The notes under the pieces: model-generated
What the model saw: only the letters and a program-made list of their open reading frames with translations
Told to the model about the DNA's origin: nothing
Database searches by the model: none
NCBI RefSeq assembly: GCF_039541575.1
Contig: NZ_BAABGM010000002.1
Location: forward strand, 1-64,000
From: Fodinibacter luteus
GTDB lineage: Bacteria > Actinomycetota > Actinomycetes > Actinomycetales > Dermatophilaceae
DNA length: 64,000 nucleotides
Reading direction: 5' to 3'
Position numbers and translations under genes: made by a program
Part shown: piece by piece, positions 50,367 through 58,730 of the stretch
How positions within the stretch are numbered: the stretch's first letter is position 1
Layout: each line of letters starts with the position of its first letter

Positions 50367-51557
50367 TCAGGCGGTCGGGAGGCCGAGGCCCTTGGCGATG
50401 ACCATGCGCTGCACCTCGGAGGTGCCCTCGCCGATCTCGAGGATCTTCGCGTCGCGGTAGAACCGGGCCACGGGGTACTCCTCCATGAACCCGTTGCCAC
50501 CGAAGACCTGGGTGGCGATGCGCGTGGCGGTCACCGCGGCCTCGGAGGTGTAGAGCTTGGCGACGGCCGCGGCCTGCTTGACCTCGGCGACGGAGCGGCG
50601 CCCGGCCTCCTGCTCGTCCTTGAGCCACGCGGCCCGGTAGGTGACCAGCCGGGCGTTCTCCTCCATGACGGCGAGGTCGGCGATCGGGAACGCGACGCCC
50701 TGGTTGACCCCGATCGGCCGCCCGAACGCGGTGCGCGTCCTCGCGTACGCCGTCGTCTCCTCGCGCATCCGGGTGATGAGCCCGAGGGCGAGGGCGCTGA
50801 TCGCGATCCGGCCGTCGTCGAGGGTCTTGAGGAACTGGCGGAAGCCGTGGCCCCGCTGTCCGAGCAGGTGGTCCTCGGGCACCCGGCAGCCGGAGAACGA
50901 CAGGCCGTGGGTGTCGGAGATGTTCCAGCCGAGCTTGTCGTAGGCGGGCTCGACGGTGAACCCCGGCGTGCCGGAGGGGATCATGATCGCCGAGATCTCG
51001 GCGCGGCCGTCGGCGTCGGTGCCCGTGCGGGCGGTCACCGTGACGACCGAGGTGATGTCGGTGCCGGAGTTCGTGATGAACGCCTTCGCGCCGTCGACGA
51101 CCCAGTCGCCGCCCTCGAGCACCGCCTTGGTGCGCGTGGCACCCGCGTCGCTGCCGGCATCCGGCTCGGTGAGCCCGAAGCCCGCGAGCGCCCGGCCCGC
51201 GACGAGGTCGGGCAGGAAGCGCTCCTTCTGGGCGTCGGTGCCGTAGGTGAGGATCGGGTTGATGCCGAGCCCGACGCCGGCGGACAGGGTGATGCCGACG
51301 GACTGGTCGACCCGGCCGAGCTCCTCGATCGCGATGCACAGGTTCGTGAAGGCGCCGCCGTCGGCGTCCTCGAGCGAGCCGCCGTAGGCCTCGGGCACGA
51401 CGAGGCCGAAGAGCCCGAGCTCGCCCAGCCGCGGCACGAGGTCGGTCGGGAAGTGGTGGTCGCGGTCCCACTCGGCGACGTGCGGCTCGACGGCCTCGGT
51501 CGCGAAGTCGCGGACGACCGCCCGGAAGTCCTCGTGGTCCTTGCTGAGCTCGAACAT
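50367..51557 (-). CDS. Acyl-CoA dehydrogenase (branched-chain/isovaleryl-type candidate)
   Basis: A 396-residue FAD enzyme: FGLTEPDAGSDAGATRTKA (about 135-153), AFITNSGTDI, RTAFGRPIGVNQGVAFPIAD, VFGGNGFMEEYPVARFYRDA, and ILEIGEGTSEVQRMVIA at the C-terminus. The last segment, with Glu in GEGTSE, fits the short-branched-chain enzymes. ATG at 51557 has AAGGAG 5 nt upstream. With the carboxyltransferase and a LiuR-like regulator, leucine/isovalerate or a related branched acid catabolism is the leading idea (inference). Confidence 0.9.
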   Translation of the reverse strand: MFELSKDHEDFRAVVRDFATEAVEPHVAEWDRDHHFPTDLVPRLGELGLFGLVVPEAYGGSLEDADGGAFTNLCIAIEELGRVDQSVGITLSAGVGLGINPILTYGTDAQKERFLPDLVAGRALAGFGLTEPDAGSDAGATRTKAVLEGGDWVVDGAKAFITNSGTDITSVVTVTARTGTDADGRAEISAIMIPSGTPGFTVEPAYDKLGWNISDTHGLSFSGCRVPEDHLLGQRGHGFRQFLKTLDDGRIAISALALGLITRMREETTAYARTRTAFGRPIGVNQGVAFPIADLAVMEENARLVTYRAAWLKDEQEAGRRSVAEVKQAAAVAKLYTSEAAVTATRIATQVFGGNGFMEEYPVARFYRDAKILEIGEGTSEVQRMVIAKGLGLPTA

Positions 51558-51618
51558 CGGCGCTCCTTCGCGCGGCTGGGTGCGGCCCGGGGTCGCCGGG
51601 GCGCGTACGGTCACGTTC

Positions 51619-51640
51619 TTGACGTTGACGTCAACGTAAA
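51619..51640. promoter_or_regulatory. 22-bp MerR (LiuR-like) operator overlapping divergent promoters
   Basis: Core ACGTTGACGTCAACGT (51622-51637) is a perfect 16-bp palindrome; with the flanking TT and AA the dyad spans 22 bp with a single mismatch pair. On the plus strand TTGACG (51619-51624) may be a -35, 18 nt before AATACT (51643-51648), which is 7 nt before the MerR ATG. The site fits TTGACGT-type boxes reported for LiuR regulators (recalled family knowledge). It probably controls both the regulator and the acyl-CoA dehydrogenase operon. Confidence 0.8.
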
Positions 51641-51655
51641 GCAATACTCCCCGGT

Positions 51656-52183
51656 ATGCCAACCCCCACGACGGATGCCGTGCGCTCGCCCTCCGCTGGG
51701 CGCGGCGGTGTGGGCGGCGGGGCCGGCGCCTCCGGGCGGGCTGCGGGGGCGACGACCGCGACGCACGCAGGGGGATCGGTGGCCACCGGGTCGGCGAGCG
51801 CCGAGCATGACCGCACGTGGACGATCGCGCAGGTCGCCGAGGAGTTCGGGGTCACCCACCGCACGGTGCGGCACTACGAGGAGCTCGGCCTGATCTCTCC
51901 TGAGCGACGCGGCACGACGCGGGTCTACCACCGGCGGGACCGGACCCGGCTCGGGCTCATCCTGCGGGGCCGGCGGCTCGGGTTCCCGCTCGAGGAGATC
52001 CGCACGATCATCGACCTGTACGACGTGCCGCGGGGGCGCCGCAGCCAGCTCGAGTACGTCCTGGGCCAGATCGACGAGCGGCGGGCCGACCTCGAGCAGC
52101 GGCGGCGCGACCTCGACGCCGCACTCGCCGAGCTGGGCGACTTCGAGCGGCGCTGCCGCACCGACCTCGCCCGCCTCGCCTGA
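51656..52183 (+). CDS. MerR family regulator, LiuR-like
   Basis: A 175-residue regulator with an unusual ~50-residue Gly/Ala/Thr-rich N-terminal extension, then a MerR DNA-binding domain: TIAQVAEEFGVTHRTVRHYE, ELGLISPERRG, TTRVYHRRDRTRLGLILRGR, LGFPLEEIRTIIDLYD. The last two match LiuR-type regulators of branched-chain amino acid or fatty acid catabolism. A coiled-coil dimerisation helix (about 125-175) ends the protein; no metal-binding Cys are present. ATG 7 nt after AATACT; a shorter start inside the extension cannot be ruled out. Confidence 0.88.
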   Translation: MPTPTTDAVRSPSAGRGGVGGGAGASGRAAGATTATHAGGSVATGSASAEHDRTWTIAQVAEEFGVTHRTVRHYEELGLISPERRGTTRVYHRRDRTRLGLILRGRRLGFPLEEIRTIIDLYDVPRGRRSQLEYVLGQIDERRADLEQRRRDLDAALAELGDFERRCRTDLARLA

Positions 52184-52312
52184 CGGTGAGGATCGACATC
52201 GCAGCCTGTTGGTGCTGGGCTGTGGTCGACCGCCTGGGGTGTGACCCCTCGCCCGATCGTGACCCTCGCCTGACCCTGCGGGCGCGGCGAGGCCGTGACG
52301 TGGGGGCATGAA

Positions 52313-52347
52313 GCGGGGCCGGCATCCGCCTCAGATGCCGGCCCCGC
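52313..52347. terminator. 14-bp GC-rich hairpin
   Basis: GCGGGGCCGGCATC (52313-52326) pairs perfectly with 52334-52347 around a 7-nt loop. It lies 130 bp after the MerR gene stop and can act as its terminator. The arms contain the GGCATC/GATGCC word that is repeated across the window. Confidence 0.7.
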
Positions 52348-52416
52348 AGTGTCGAGCCACCGCCCCTCGGCCCGTCCAGCCCGGGCGGCGGTTCGGGCCA
52401 CCTCCTCCTGCAGTCG

Positions 52417-52581
52417 ATGGGTCAGGGTTCGACGCGAGCGGTGCCGGAGCCCGACACCACCCGCGCCATACGAGCCGTCCGTGAGCAGCTGCTCGAGGAA
52501 GGCCTGCCAGTGCCCGATCCTGCCTCGTCACGCAGGGCCGTGTCCATGACCCATCTTGACTATCTCTTTACCCTTCGGTGA
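52417..52581 (+). pseudogene. Possible small or decayed ORF, 54 residues
   Basis: ATG to TGA, 54 codons, with a helical-looking middle (RAIRAVREQLLEEGLPVPDP) and no close family. Codon use (ATA, CGA, CTT, TAT, TTT, AGG) is unlike the rest of the window, where third positions are nearly always G or C. There is no ribosome binding site and no -10 box at the leaderless distance. It may be a remnant of a transferred gene or chance. Confidence 0.25.
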
Positions 52582-52638
52582 CCCTCCCTTTACGCCCGGC
52601 AGCCTCGGGCGCCACACGAGCCACGCCCGTCCTGCCCG

Positions 52639-53553
52639 TCACGCCCGCAGGAACGCGTCGATCTCGGCCCGCGTCGGCGCGGTGTCGGGCCCCCGCCGGG
52701 TGACCTTGATGGCGCCGGCCACGTTGGCGCGTGCCGCGGCATCCGGCCACGCCAGGCCGGCGGCGCGCTCGGCGAGCAGGACGCCGGTGTGCGTGTCGCC
52801 GGCGCCGTTCGTGTCGACCGGCCGCTGCGGGTGCCCGGGCAGGTGCGTCGTCACCCCGCCCTCCCGCACGACGCACCCGCGAGCGCCGTCGCGCACGATC
52901 GTCACGGCATCCGGTGCGAGCACGGTGGCGACGACCTCGGCGGCCTCGCGCATCCCCCGCACCCCGGTGAGCGCGGCGGCCTCGTCGGCGTTCCCGGTCC
53001 ACACGTCGGTGCGGGTGAGCACGCGGTCGCGCAGCGGCGCGGCGAGCTCTCCGAACGTCGCCCCGGGGTCGAGGACGACGACCACCCCGTCATCCAGCGT
53101 GTCGAGCCACGCGACGAGCGGGTCGCGGGTGAGGCCGACGAGCGAGTAGCCGCTGACGCACACGAGGTCGCCGGGAACCGGCGCCGACGCGGCGAGCGAC
53201 TCCACCGAGATCCGGCGCTCGGCGCCCTGGGTCGTGACGAACGTGCGCTCGGCGCTCGGCTCGACGAGCACGACGCAGACCCCCGTGTCGAGGTCGGGCA
53301 GCGGCGGCGACGACAGCTCGACGCCCTCGTGCGCCAGGGCCGCCCGGACGAGGTCGCCGTTCGGACCGGTCCCGACCGCCCCGGCGTGGACGCACCGGGC
53401 CCCCGACCGCGCCGCCGCGAGGAGGATCGTCACCGCTCCCCCGGCGTACCGGTGGTACGACGTGGCCATGACGTTGCCGCCGCGCAGGGGCAGCGCCGGC
53501 ACCTCCATGACGGCGTCGACGAGGGCCTGAGCGGTGTGGATGACCCGAGGCAT
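52639..53553 (-). CDS. PfkB family carbohydrate kinase
   Basis: A 304-residue ribokinase-fold sugar or nucleoside kinase: GGNVMATSYHRYAGGA (substrate loop, about 25-40), TGVCVVLVEPSAERTFVTTQGAE (about 90-112), and the catalytic DTNGAGDTHTGVL (about 242-254). The sugar is not predictable from these motifs. ATG at 53553 is 6 nt from CATACT (53565-53560), leaderless; an in-frame ATG at 53628 is less likely. Stands alone, about 5 kb from the sugar regulon that ends the window. Confidence 0.88.
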   Translation of the reverse strand: MPRVIHTAQALVDAVMEVPALPLRGGNVMATSYHRYAGGAVTILLAAARSGARCVHAGAVGTGPNGDLVRAALAHEGVELSSPPLPDLDTGVCVVLVEPSAERTFVTTQGAERRISVESLAASAPVPGDLVCVSGYSLVGLTRDPLVAWLDTLDDGVVVVLDPGATFGELAAPLRDRVLTRTDVWTGNADEAAALTGVRGMREAAEVVATVLAPDAVTIVRDGARGCVVREGGVTTHLPGHPQRPVDTNGAGDTHTGVLLAERAAGLAWPDAAARANVAGAIKVTRRGPDTAPTRAEIDAFLRA

Positions 53554-53645
53554 GCGCCGAGTATGCCGGTGAGCAGGCCATGCACTCCTCGGTTGCGTCG
53601 GTCCTGCTGTGCGGGCAGGACGTGACACCGCGATGGATGGAGGCT

Positions 53646-55022
53646 TCAGACAGGAGTGCGGGTTCCCTCGTCCCGACTGTCATTCCGCGGGGCCTGCGCA
53701 AAGACCGGCCTCTCCGTGGCAGACTCCGCCTCGGGCGCTGCGGCGACGGAACTGCGACGCTCGGCAGCGGCCACGACGGCGAACCCGACGACGCCCAGAG
53801 CCACGGGGAGGTTACGGTATGTGAAGAACTCGTGGATCTGCGAATGGTTGGACAGCACCTCGTACCAAACCACGGCAATCCCAGCCGGCAGTCCGATGAC
53901 GCCCGCTGCTACCAGCGGGCGGAAGCCGTCGGGGCCACCTCTCAGCGCTCGACGCACCATGACCGTCATCATCACCAGGACCAGGAGCGCCACGGCTGCG
54001 ATGGCCACACGGGCGGTCGGAACGTGCTCGAACCAGTAGCGGACATTCACGGAGGTGGGGACACCGAGGCTTGGCCGCACACCCTCCGCAGCCCCCGAGC
54101 TCCTGAAGAGCATCTTGTCCACCACGTCACGACGCACCACCCCCGCGCCAGCCGCGGGCACCGCGATGATCCACCGGGAGGCCCACGTTGCAGCGAAAGC
54201 GAGCGGCCATAACGCGCCAGCAACCACCATGCTGAACGACGTGTCCTTCAGCCCCTTCGTGCGTACCCACGTTACCCCGGCGGCAACCGCGACGGACAAC
54301 ATCCATGCCGCGGCAGGGGTGGTGAGTAGATCCATGAAGCAGAAGAGTGCGGCGGAGACGCCCACGCTCAGCAGCCCCCATGACATCGACCTGGATGCGG
54401 CGAGCGCGGTGCCTGCCGCGCACCCGAGATACGTCGCGATCGACAATGCCTGACTGAGGGAGGTGGAGGGTGTCGACATCACGTTGCTCGCCACGACCAA
54501 GGGCGCAACCAGAGCCGCCGCCGCCAGCGCAGACACCGTACGGCTAACAGCCCAGACGAGCCCAAGGAGAGCAGCCACAAGAATCGCTCCCACGAGCACC
54601 CTCAGCCCCCCGAGCCCCCACCACGCGATGGCAGGCTTGGTGACCACCGTGTAACCGGCCCAGTAGCGGAAGTAGTAGCCGAGGCCGTCGATCTCCTCGC
54701 CGGACACGACGGCCCTGATCTGCACGTCGCCGCCATTGCAGCTCGCCAAGCGGGGCATGAGCGCGGCGCGGTCGACCACCCCGAGATCTGGACGACCCAA
54801 CCCGGTGCCGGCGACGACACACTCAGTGAAGGTGTCGGCCGTTCCGCCCATCCGATCGATGGCACCGGGTGGCCCGTACCGGCTCTCAGCCAGGTCACTC
54901 ACCAGCTGCGTCGCGACAGCCCGGTCCGGCACCGCCGCCCCCGCCACCAGGAGCCCGAAGAGGACGGCCTGAAGCACGACGAACCCGCACAGCAGTAGGA
55001 GCGTGGTCCGAATGACCTTCAT
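53646..55022 (-). CDS. Polytopic membrane protein of unknown function
   Basis: A 458-residue protein with an N-terminal helix (about 5-28), an extracytoplasmic domain of about 90 residues with CVVAGTG and ASCNGGD, then about ten hydrophobic helices and a hydrophilic C-terminal tail. I do not recognise the family. The layout (one helix, exported loop, many helices) recalls membrane sugar transferases. Its ATG overlaps the TGA of a GT2 gene (TGATG), so the two work together; the GT2 may supply its lipid-sugar substrate. Codon use is less GC-biased than in flanking genes. Confidence 0.7.
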   Translation of the reverse strand: MKVIRTTLLLLCGFVVLQAVLFGLLVAGAAVPDRAVATQLVSDLAESRYGPPGAIDRMGGTADTFTECVVAGTGLGRPDLGVVDRAALMPRLASCNGGDVQIRAVVSGEEIDGLGYYFRYWAGYTVVTKPAIAWWGLGGLRVLVGAILVAALLGLVWAVSRTVSALAAAALVAPLVVASNVMSTPSTSLSQALSIATYLGCAAGTALAASRSMSWGLLSVGVSAALFCFMDLLTTPAAAWMLSVAVAAGVTWVRTKGLKDTSFSMVVAGALWPLAFAATWASRWIIAVPAAGAGVVRRDVVDKMLFRSSGAAEGVRPSLGVPTSVNVRYWFEHVPTARVAIAAVALLVLVMMTVMVRRALRGGPDGFRPLVAAGVIGLPAGIAVVWYEVLSNHSQIHEFFTYRNLPVALGVVGFAVVAAAERRSSVAAAPEAESATERPVFAQAPRNDSRDEGTRTPV

Positions 55023-55966
55023 CAGGGAGAGGTCCGGAACGCCGGAATGCTCATGTAGGCAATCCGCGTGCTGTCTGCTCGAACCTTCCGCAAACCGTCA
55101 AGAAGTATTCCTATGAGACCAACGACGGTGGCCAGCAGCACCGTGGAAGCCGCCAGGATGGCGGTGGGGAAGCGGAGCACCAGGCCGGTCTGGACGTACT
55201 CCACGATGACGGGCACACCGAGTGCGACGCCAAGGACAGCGAGCAGCCCGCCGAGAGAGAGGTAGAGAGCCAGTGGCCGCTCGTGGTGAAGCAGCCGAGC
55301 AATCATCGCCAGAATGCGGACGCCGTCATGATATGTGCGCAGCTTGCTCTCGGAACCCTCAACCCGATCCTTGAAACCGACCTGCACCTCCGCCTGTGGC
55401 ACCCGATTGTTCACAGCGTGGACGGTCAGCTCGGTCTCGATCTCGAAGGCCCGAGAGGTTGCGGGGAAGGATTTGACGAATCGGCGGGAGAAGACCCGGT
55501 ACCCGCTGAGCATGTCGTTGACGGGGTATCCGAAGATCGCAGAGACCACCTTGTTGAAGAATCGATTGCCGCGTTCATGGCCAGCCCGATAGGCGCCCTC
55601 GTGGCTCGGGAGACGCACGCCCGTCACATGGTCGAGCGGACCGTCGAGCAGTAACCGGATCATCTCAGGAGCGGCCTTGGCGTCGTAGGTGTCGTCGCCG
55701 TCGACCATGAGGTAGACATCGGCCTCCACATCCGCAAGTGCCCGCCTGATGACGTTGCCTTTGCCCTTCAGCGGCTCGGTCCTGACGACGGCTCCGGCTG
55801 CCTCGGCCTCACGGCGGGTGGCGTCCGTACTAGCGTTGTCGTAGACGTAAACGGTCGCTGTCGGCACGGCGGCCTGCAGGTCAGACACGACTTTCCCGAC
55901 CGCAGCCTCTTCGTTGTAGCAGGGCACGATGGCGGCGATGACCGGGGACCGAAGGTTGTTGTGCAT
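55022..55966 (-). CDS. GT2 glycosyltransferase with two C-terminal membrane helices (GtrB-like)
   Basis: A 314-residue enzyme with AAIVPCYNEEAAVGKVV (about 11-27), VYVYDNASTDAT, YLMVDGDDTYD (about 87-97, the DXD site) and VTGVRLPSHEGAYRAGHERGNRFFNK (about 115-140), then two hydrophobic helices (about 235-255 and 270-295). This is the polyprenyl-phosphate glucose/mannose synthase layout, making a lipid-linked sugar at the cytoplasmic face. ATG at 55966 was chosen over 56023 because it sits close before the conserved start and has a GAGAG site upstream. Sequence is lower in GC than the window average, like the gene it overlaps. Confidence 0.86.
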   Translation of the reverse strand: MHNNLRSPVIAAIVPCYNEEAAVGKVVSDLQAAVPTATVYVYDNASTDATRREAEAAGAVVRTEPLKGKGNVIRRALADVEADVYLMVDGDDTYDAKAAPEMIRLLLDGPLDHVTGVRLPSHEGAYRAGHERGNRFFNKVVSAIFGYPVNDMLSGYRVFSRRFVKSFPATSRAFEIETELTVHAVNNRVPQAEVQVGFKDRVEGSESKLRTYHDGVRILAMIARLLHHERPLALYLSLGGLLAVLGVALGVPVIVEYVQTGLVLRFPTAILAASTVLLATVVGLIGILLDGLRKVRADSTRIAYMSIPAFRTSP

Positions 55967-56108
55967 GGCGGGGTCTCTCGGGTGGTGAGGCGAGGATGCG
56001 CGTTGACGGTACCCGACCCTCACGGATTCCCGCGCGCCCGGCTACCGTTTGCGCGTCGCTTGTGTGGCCCACCGTGCGCACCCCGGTCCGGACGACAGGT
56101 CTCGGACG

Positions 56109-56969
56109 TCACTCGACGCGGACCCGCACGGCGTACAGCTCGGGGAAGAACGTCAGGTCGAGCGCCCGGCGCAGGAAGGCCACGCCGCTCGACCCGCCCG
56201 TCCCCTGCTTGTGGCCGATCGTGCGTGTCACGACCTGCAGGTGCCGGAAGCGCCACTGCTGGAACAGGTCCTCGATGTCGACGAGCTCCTCGCACGTCTC
56301 GTAGACCCCCCAGTGCGCGGCCGGCGCGGCGTACACCGACGCGAACACCTCGACGAGGTCCTCGTCGAGCCGGTACGGCTGGGTGACGTCGCGCCCGAGC
56401 ACCGCCTCAGGCACGGCGTGGCCGCGCCGCGCGAGGAAGCGGAGGAACTCGTCGTACAGGGTCGGCTCGCGCAGCAGCCGCTCGAGCACGGCGTGCTCGC
56501 GCGGCGAGTGCTCGAAGACCCGCAGCATGTCGGCGTTCTTGTTCCCGAGGAGGAACTCGACCGCTCGGTACTGGTGGCTCTGGAACCCCGAGCTCGTCGC
56601 GAGGTAGGGCCGGATCTGGGCGTACTCGCTCGGCGTCAGGGTCGCGAGCACGTCCCACTGCTCGACGAGCTGCTTCTGCACATGCTTGACCCTCGCGAGC
56701 CGCTTGAGGGCCGGCGCGAGCTCGTCGGCCGCGACGAGCGCCCGGGCGGAGCGCAGCTCGTGGAGCAGCAGCTTGAGCCACAGCTCGGCGACCTGGTGCT
56801 GGACGATGAACAGCAGCTCGTCGTGCTGCTCGGGCTCGCTGCGCGGGTGCTGCGCGGACAGCAGGGTGTCGAGGTCGAGGTAGGCGCCGTACGACATCGC
56901 CTGGCTGAAGTCCTTGGAGATCCCCTCCTCGAGCACTCGCTGGGCCCGGTCGACGGCGTCATCGCTCAT
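56109..56969 (-). CDS. kynA: Tryptophan 2,3-dioxygenase
   Basis: A 286-residue heme dioxygenase opening the indole ring of tryptophan to N-formylkynurenine. Motifs: YGAYLDLDTLLSAQ (about 27-40), FIVQHQVAELWLKLLLHEL (about 54-72), SGFQSHQYRAVEFLLGNKN (about 123-141) and HLQVVTRTIGHKQGTGGSSG (about 243-262, including the proximal heme His and substrate loop). ATG at 56969 is 6 nt from a CATGAT box (56981-56976), possibly leaderless. The rest of the kynurenine pathway is not in the window. Confidence 0.93.
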   Translation of the reverse strand: MSDDAVDRAQRVLEEGISKDFSQAMSYGAYLDLDTLLSAQHPRSEPEQHDELLFIVQHQVAELWLKLLLHELRSARALVAADELAPALKRLARVKHVQKQLVEQWDVLATLTPSEYAQIRPYLATSSGFQSHQYRAVEFLLGNKNADMLRVFEHSPREHAVLERLLREPTLYDEFLRFLARRGHAVPEAVLGRDVTQPYRLDEDLVEVFASVYAAPAAHWGVYETCEELVDIEDLFQQWRFRHLQVVTRTIGHKQGTGGSSGVAFLRRALDLTFFPELYAVRVRVE

Positions 56970-57000
56970 GGAGGCATCATGCCGGGCCTCCGTGCCCCGG

Positions 57001-57639
57001 TCAGCGCCGAACGAGTTCGAGGATGCGCGCGCAGGTCTCCACCGGGGGACGGACCCCGTCGGCGACGACATCCATGCCGGCGCGGTCGATGAGCCGGGCG
57101 GGGTCGACCGCGCCGGATGCCGTGGTCATCCCGGATGCCGTGGGCGCGCCGACCGTCTCACCCCCCGGAGCGTGCCGCCCGGCCTTCGCGAGGTCGCGGG
57201 GCAGGGCCCGCTCGGCGACCCGACGGGCCATGACCTCGGGATCGACGTCGAGCCAGCAGAGCACGACTTGAGCTGCGCCCCAACCGATTCCGCTGCGACG
57301 CCACCCCACGGCATCCGCTGCCTCGGAGGTGAAGGGCGCCACCGCGACGACGTCTCGCCCGGCGCGCAGGTTGTCCGCCACGACCTCGGCGAGGCACGCA
57401 TACCGGGCGCCTCGCAGGGCGGCGAACCTCGGGGCGTCGAGGTCGGCGGCCTCCCCGAGGGACGCGGCGAGGGCCTCGACGAGCGGGGTGGTCACGCTGT
57501 CGAGGTCGACGAGGCACATCCCACCGGCCGCCGCCACGAGGGCGCCCACCGTCGTCTTGCCTGCGCCGGGCACACCGCCGACGCAGACGAGCGTGCCGCC
57601 CGCCCGGCCGGGCTGCGGCTCGTTCGCCGAGGCGACCAC
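57001..57639 (-). CDS. P-loop small-molecule kinase (AAA_33-like)
   Basis: A 212-residue P-loop protein with Walker A VGGVPGAGKTTVG (about 19-31), an Asp/Leu segment CLVDLDSVTTP (about 40-50) and VVLCWLDVDPEVMARRVAER (about 128-147, typical of shikimate/gluconate/adenylyl-sulfate kinase-like folds). It probably phosphorylates a small molecule. The GTG lies 2 nt after the stop of the LacD-type aldolase, so they form an operon under the LacI operator at 58665. Substrate unknown; a sugar or sugar acid of the neighbouring pathway is a guess. Confidence 0.75.
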   Translation of the reverse strand: MVASANEPQPGRAGGTLVCVGGVPGAGKTTVGALVAAAGGMCLVDLDSVTTPLVEALAASLGEAADLDAPRFAALRGARYACLAEVVADNLRAGRDVVAVAPFTSEAADAVGWRRSGIGWGAAQVVLCWLDVDPEVMARRVAERALPRDLAKAGRHAPGGETVGAPTASGMTTASGAVDPARLIDRAGMDVVADGVRPPVETCARILELVRR

Positions 57640-57641
57640 GG

Positions 57642-58679
57642 TCAGGCCCCGGGGGTCCCGGACGTGCGGTACCAGGTCTCGCCGACGACCGACACGGCAT
57701 CCGCCATGGGGACCGGCGTCCACGCGGGGGCGCCGCGACCCTCGAGCACCTCGGCGAGCTCGTCGAGGCGGCGGGCCGCCAGGGCCGCACCCGCAGCGCG
57801 CTGACCGGCATCGAGCCGCCCGACGGCGTCGCCCCAGATCGCCCGCCCGGCCATGAAGCCGCTGCAGCCGTGGTCGGCGGCGACGTCGACCTGGGTGCGG
57901 AAGCCCTCGAAGGTCACCCCGGCACTGAGCAGCACCCACGGGCCGTCGACCGCGGCGTCGAGCTCGGCGCACGCGGCGTGGCAGGCGTCGCGGTCGGTGA
58001 GGTCGAGGAGGGGGAACTCGACCTTCATGATGTCGGCCCCGACGTCGTGGAAGGACCGGGCCGAGGCGAGGACGCTGCTGCGCCGCCGGTCGCGCACCGC
58101 CGGGTCGTCGAGGGACTCGCCGTCGACCGGGAACCACAGCGGCTCGACGATGAGGGGAAGACCCACCGCGTGGCAGTCCTGCGCCGCCTGCGCCACCACC
58201 TCGTGCTGGTGGGCGACGACGGCCGGGTCGGCGTCCTCGCGGTGGAAGACGACGAGCTTGGCCGCATCGGCCCCGAGGGCTGAGAGCCTGGCCGGATCCC
58301 AGCCCTGCTTGAGCCTCAGCTCCGTGTCGAACCCGACCGAGCTCGTCGCGGGGGTGTAGTAGAGGTCCTCGAGACCCGAGATGAGGCCCACGTCACCGGG
58401 CAGGGCGCCGGTGACGACGGCCTGGCCGAAGCTCCAGACCGGGTCGGCGAGGACCGACGTCGCGTGCCGTGACAGCTCGGCGATCATCTCGAGCTTGGAC
58501 TCGACGACCTCCTCGAAGGTGACCGACGAGACGTCGTCGTCGAACAGGAGCAGGTAGGTGTCCGGGTGGTCGATGGCGATCGTGCGGATCAGCCCGGCCG
58601 CGTCGCAGATGCGGGCCAGGCGCCGGTGGAGACCGACGGTCTCGGCAGTTGGGACGTGGGGTATTGACAGCGCTGTCAT
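57642..58679 (-). CDS. LacD-type class I aldolase (tagatose/ketose-1,6-bisphosphate aldolase family)
   Basis: A 345-residue TIM barrel of the LacD/YihT family, which cleaves ketose-1,6-bisphosphates (or sulfofructose-1-phosphate) by a Schiff-base lysine. Visible: AIDHPDTYL near the N-terminus, GADAAKLVVFHREDAD (about 137-152), GADIMKVEFPLLDL (about 219-232, candidate Schiff-base Lys) and PWVLLSAGVTFEGFRTQVDV with GFMAGRAIWGDAV. ATG at 58679 is 8 nt from TAACGT (58693-58688), with TTGTCG 17 nt further up. A LacI-type operator overlaps the start codon. It is divergent from a PfkB kinase. Confidence 0.85.
   Translation of the reverse strand: MTALSIPHVPTAETVGLHRRLARICDAAGLIRTIAIDHPDTYLLLFDDDVSSVTFEEVVESKLEMIAELSRHATSVLADPVWSFGQAVVTGALPGDVGLISGLEDLYYTPATSSVGFDTELRLKQGWDPARLSALGADAAKLVVFHREDADPAVVAHQHEVVAQAAQDCHAVGLPLIVEPLWFPVDGESLDDPAVRDRRRSSVLASARSFHDVGADIMKVEFPLLDLTDRDACHAACAELDAAVDGPWVLLSAGVTFEGFRTQVDVAADHGCSGFMAGRAIWGDAVGRLDAGQRAAGAALAARRLDELAEVLEGRGAPAWTPVPMADAVSVVGETWYRTSGTPGA
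58665..58678. promoter_or_regulatory. LacI-family operator O1, TGACAGCGCTGTCA
   Basis: A perfect 14-bp palindrome with the central CG expected of LacI-family sites. It lies directly over the first codons of the leaderless aldolase gene, so a bound repressor would block its transcription start. Confidence 0.85.
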
Positions 58680-58730
58680 GCCGCCTTACGTTAGTCGACA
58701 GGCGAAGAACCGACAAGCGTGTCCGCCACA

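Larger units (their letters stand above)
52184..52638. other. 455-bp gap with hairpin and possible decayed ORF
   Basis: The gap between the MerR gene and the end of the PfkB gene contains one strong hairpin (52313-52347) and a short ORF of atypical codon use (52417-52581). The sequence around 52550-52575 is markedly AT-richer than neighbours. No complete known gene was recognised. Confidence 0.5.

Noticed and set aside
52417..52581. Antitoxin-like small gene
   Set aside because: The helical segment is too short and lacks recognisable DNA-binding or toxin partner genes; listed only as a low-confidence remnant.
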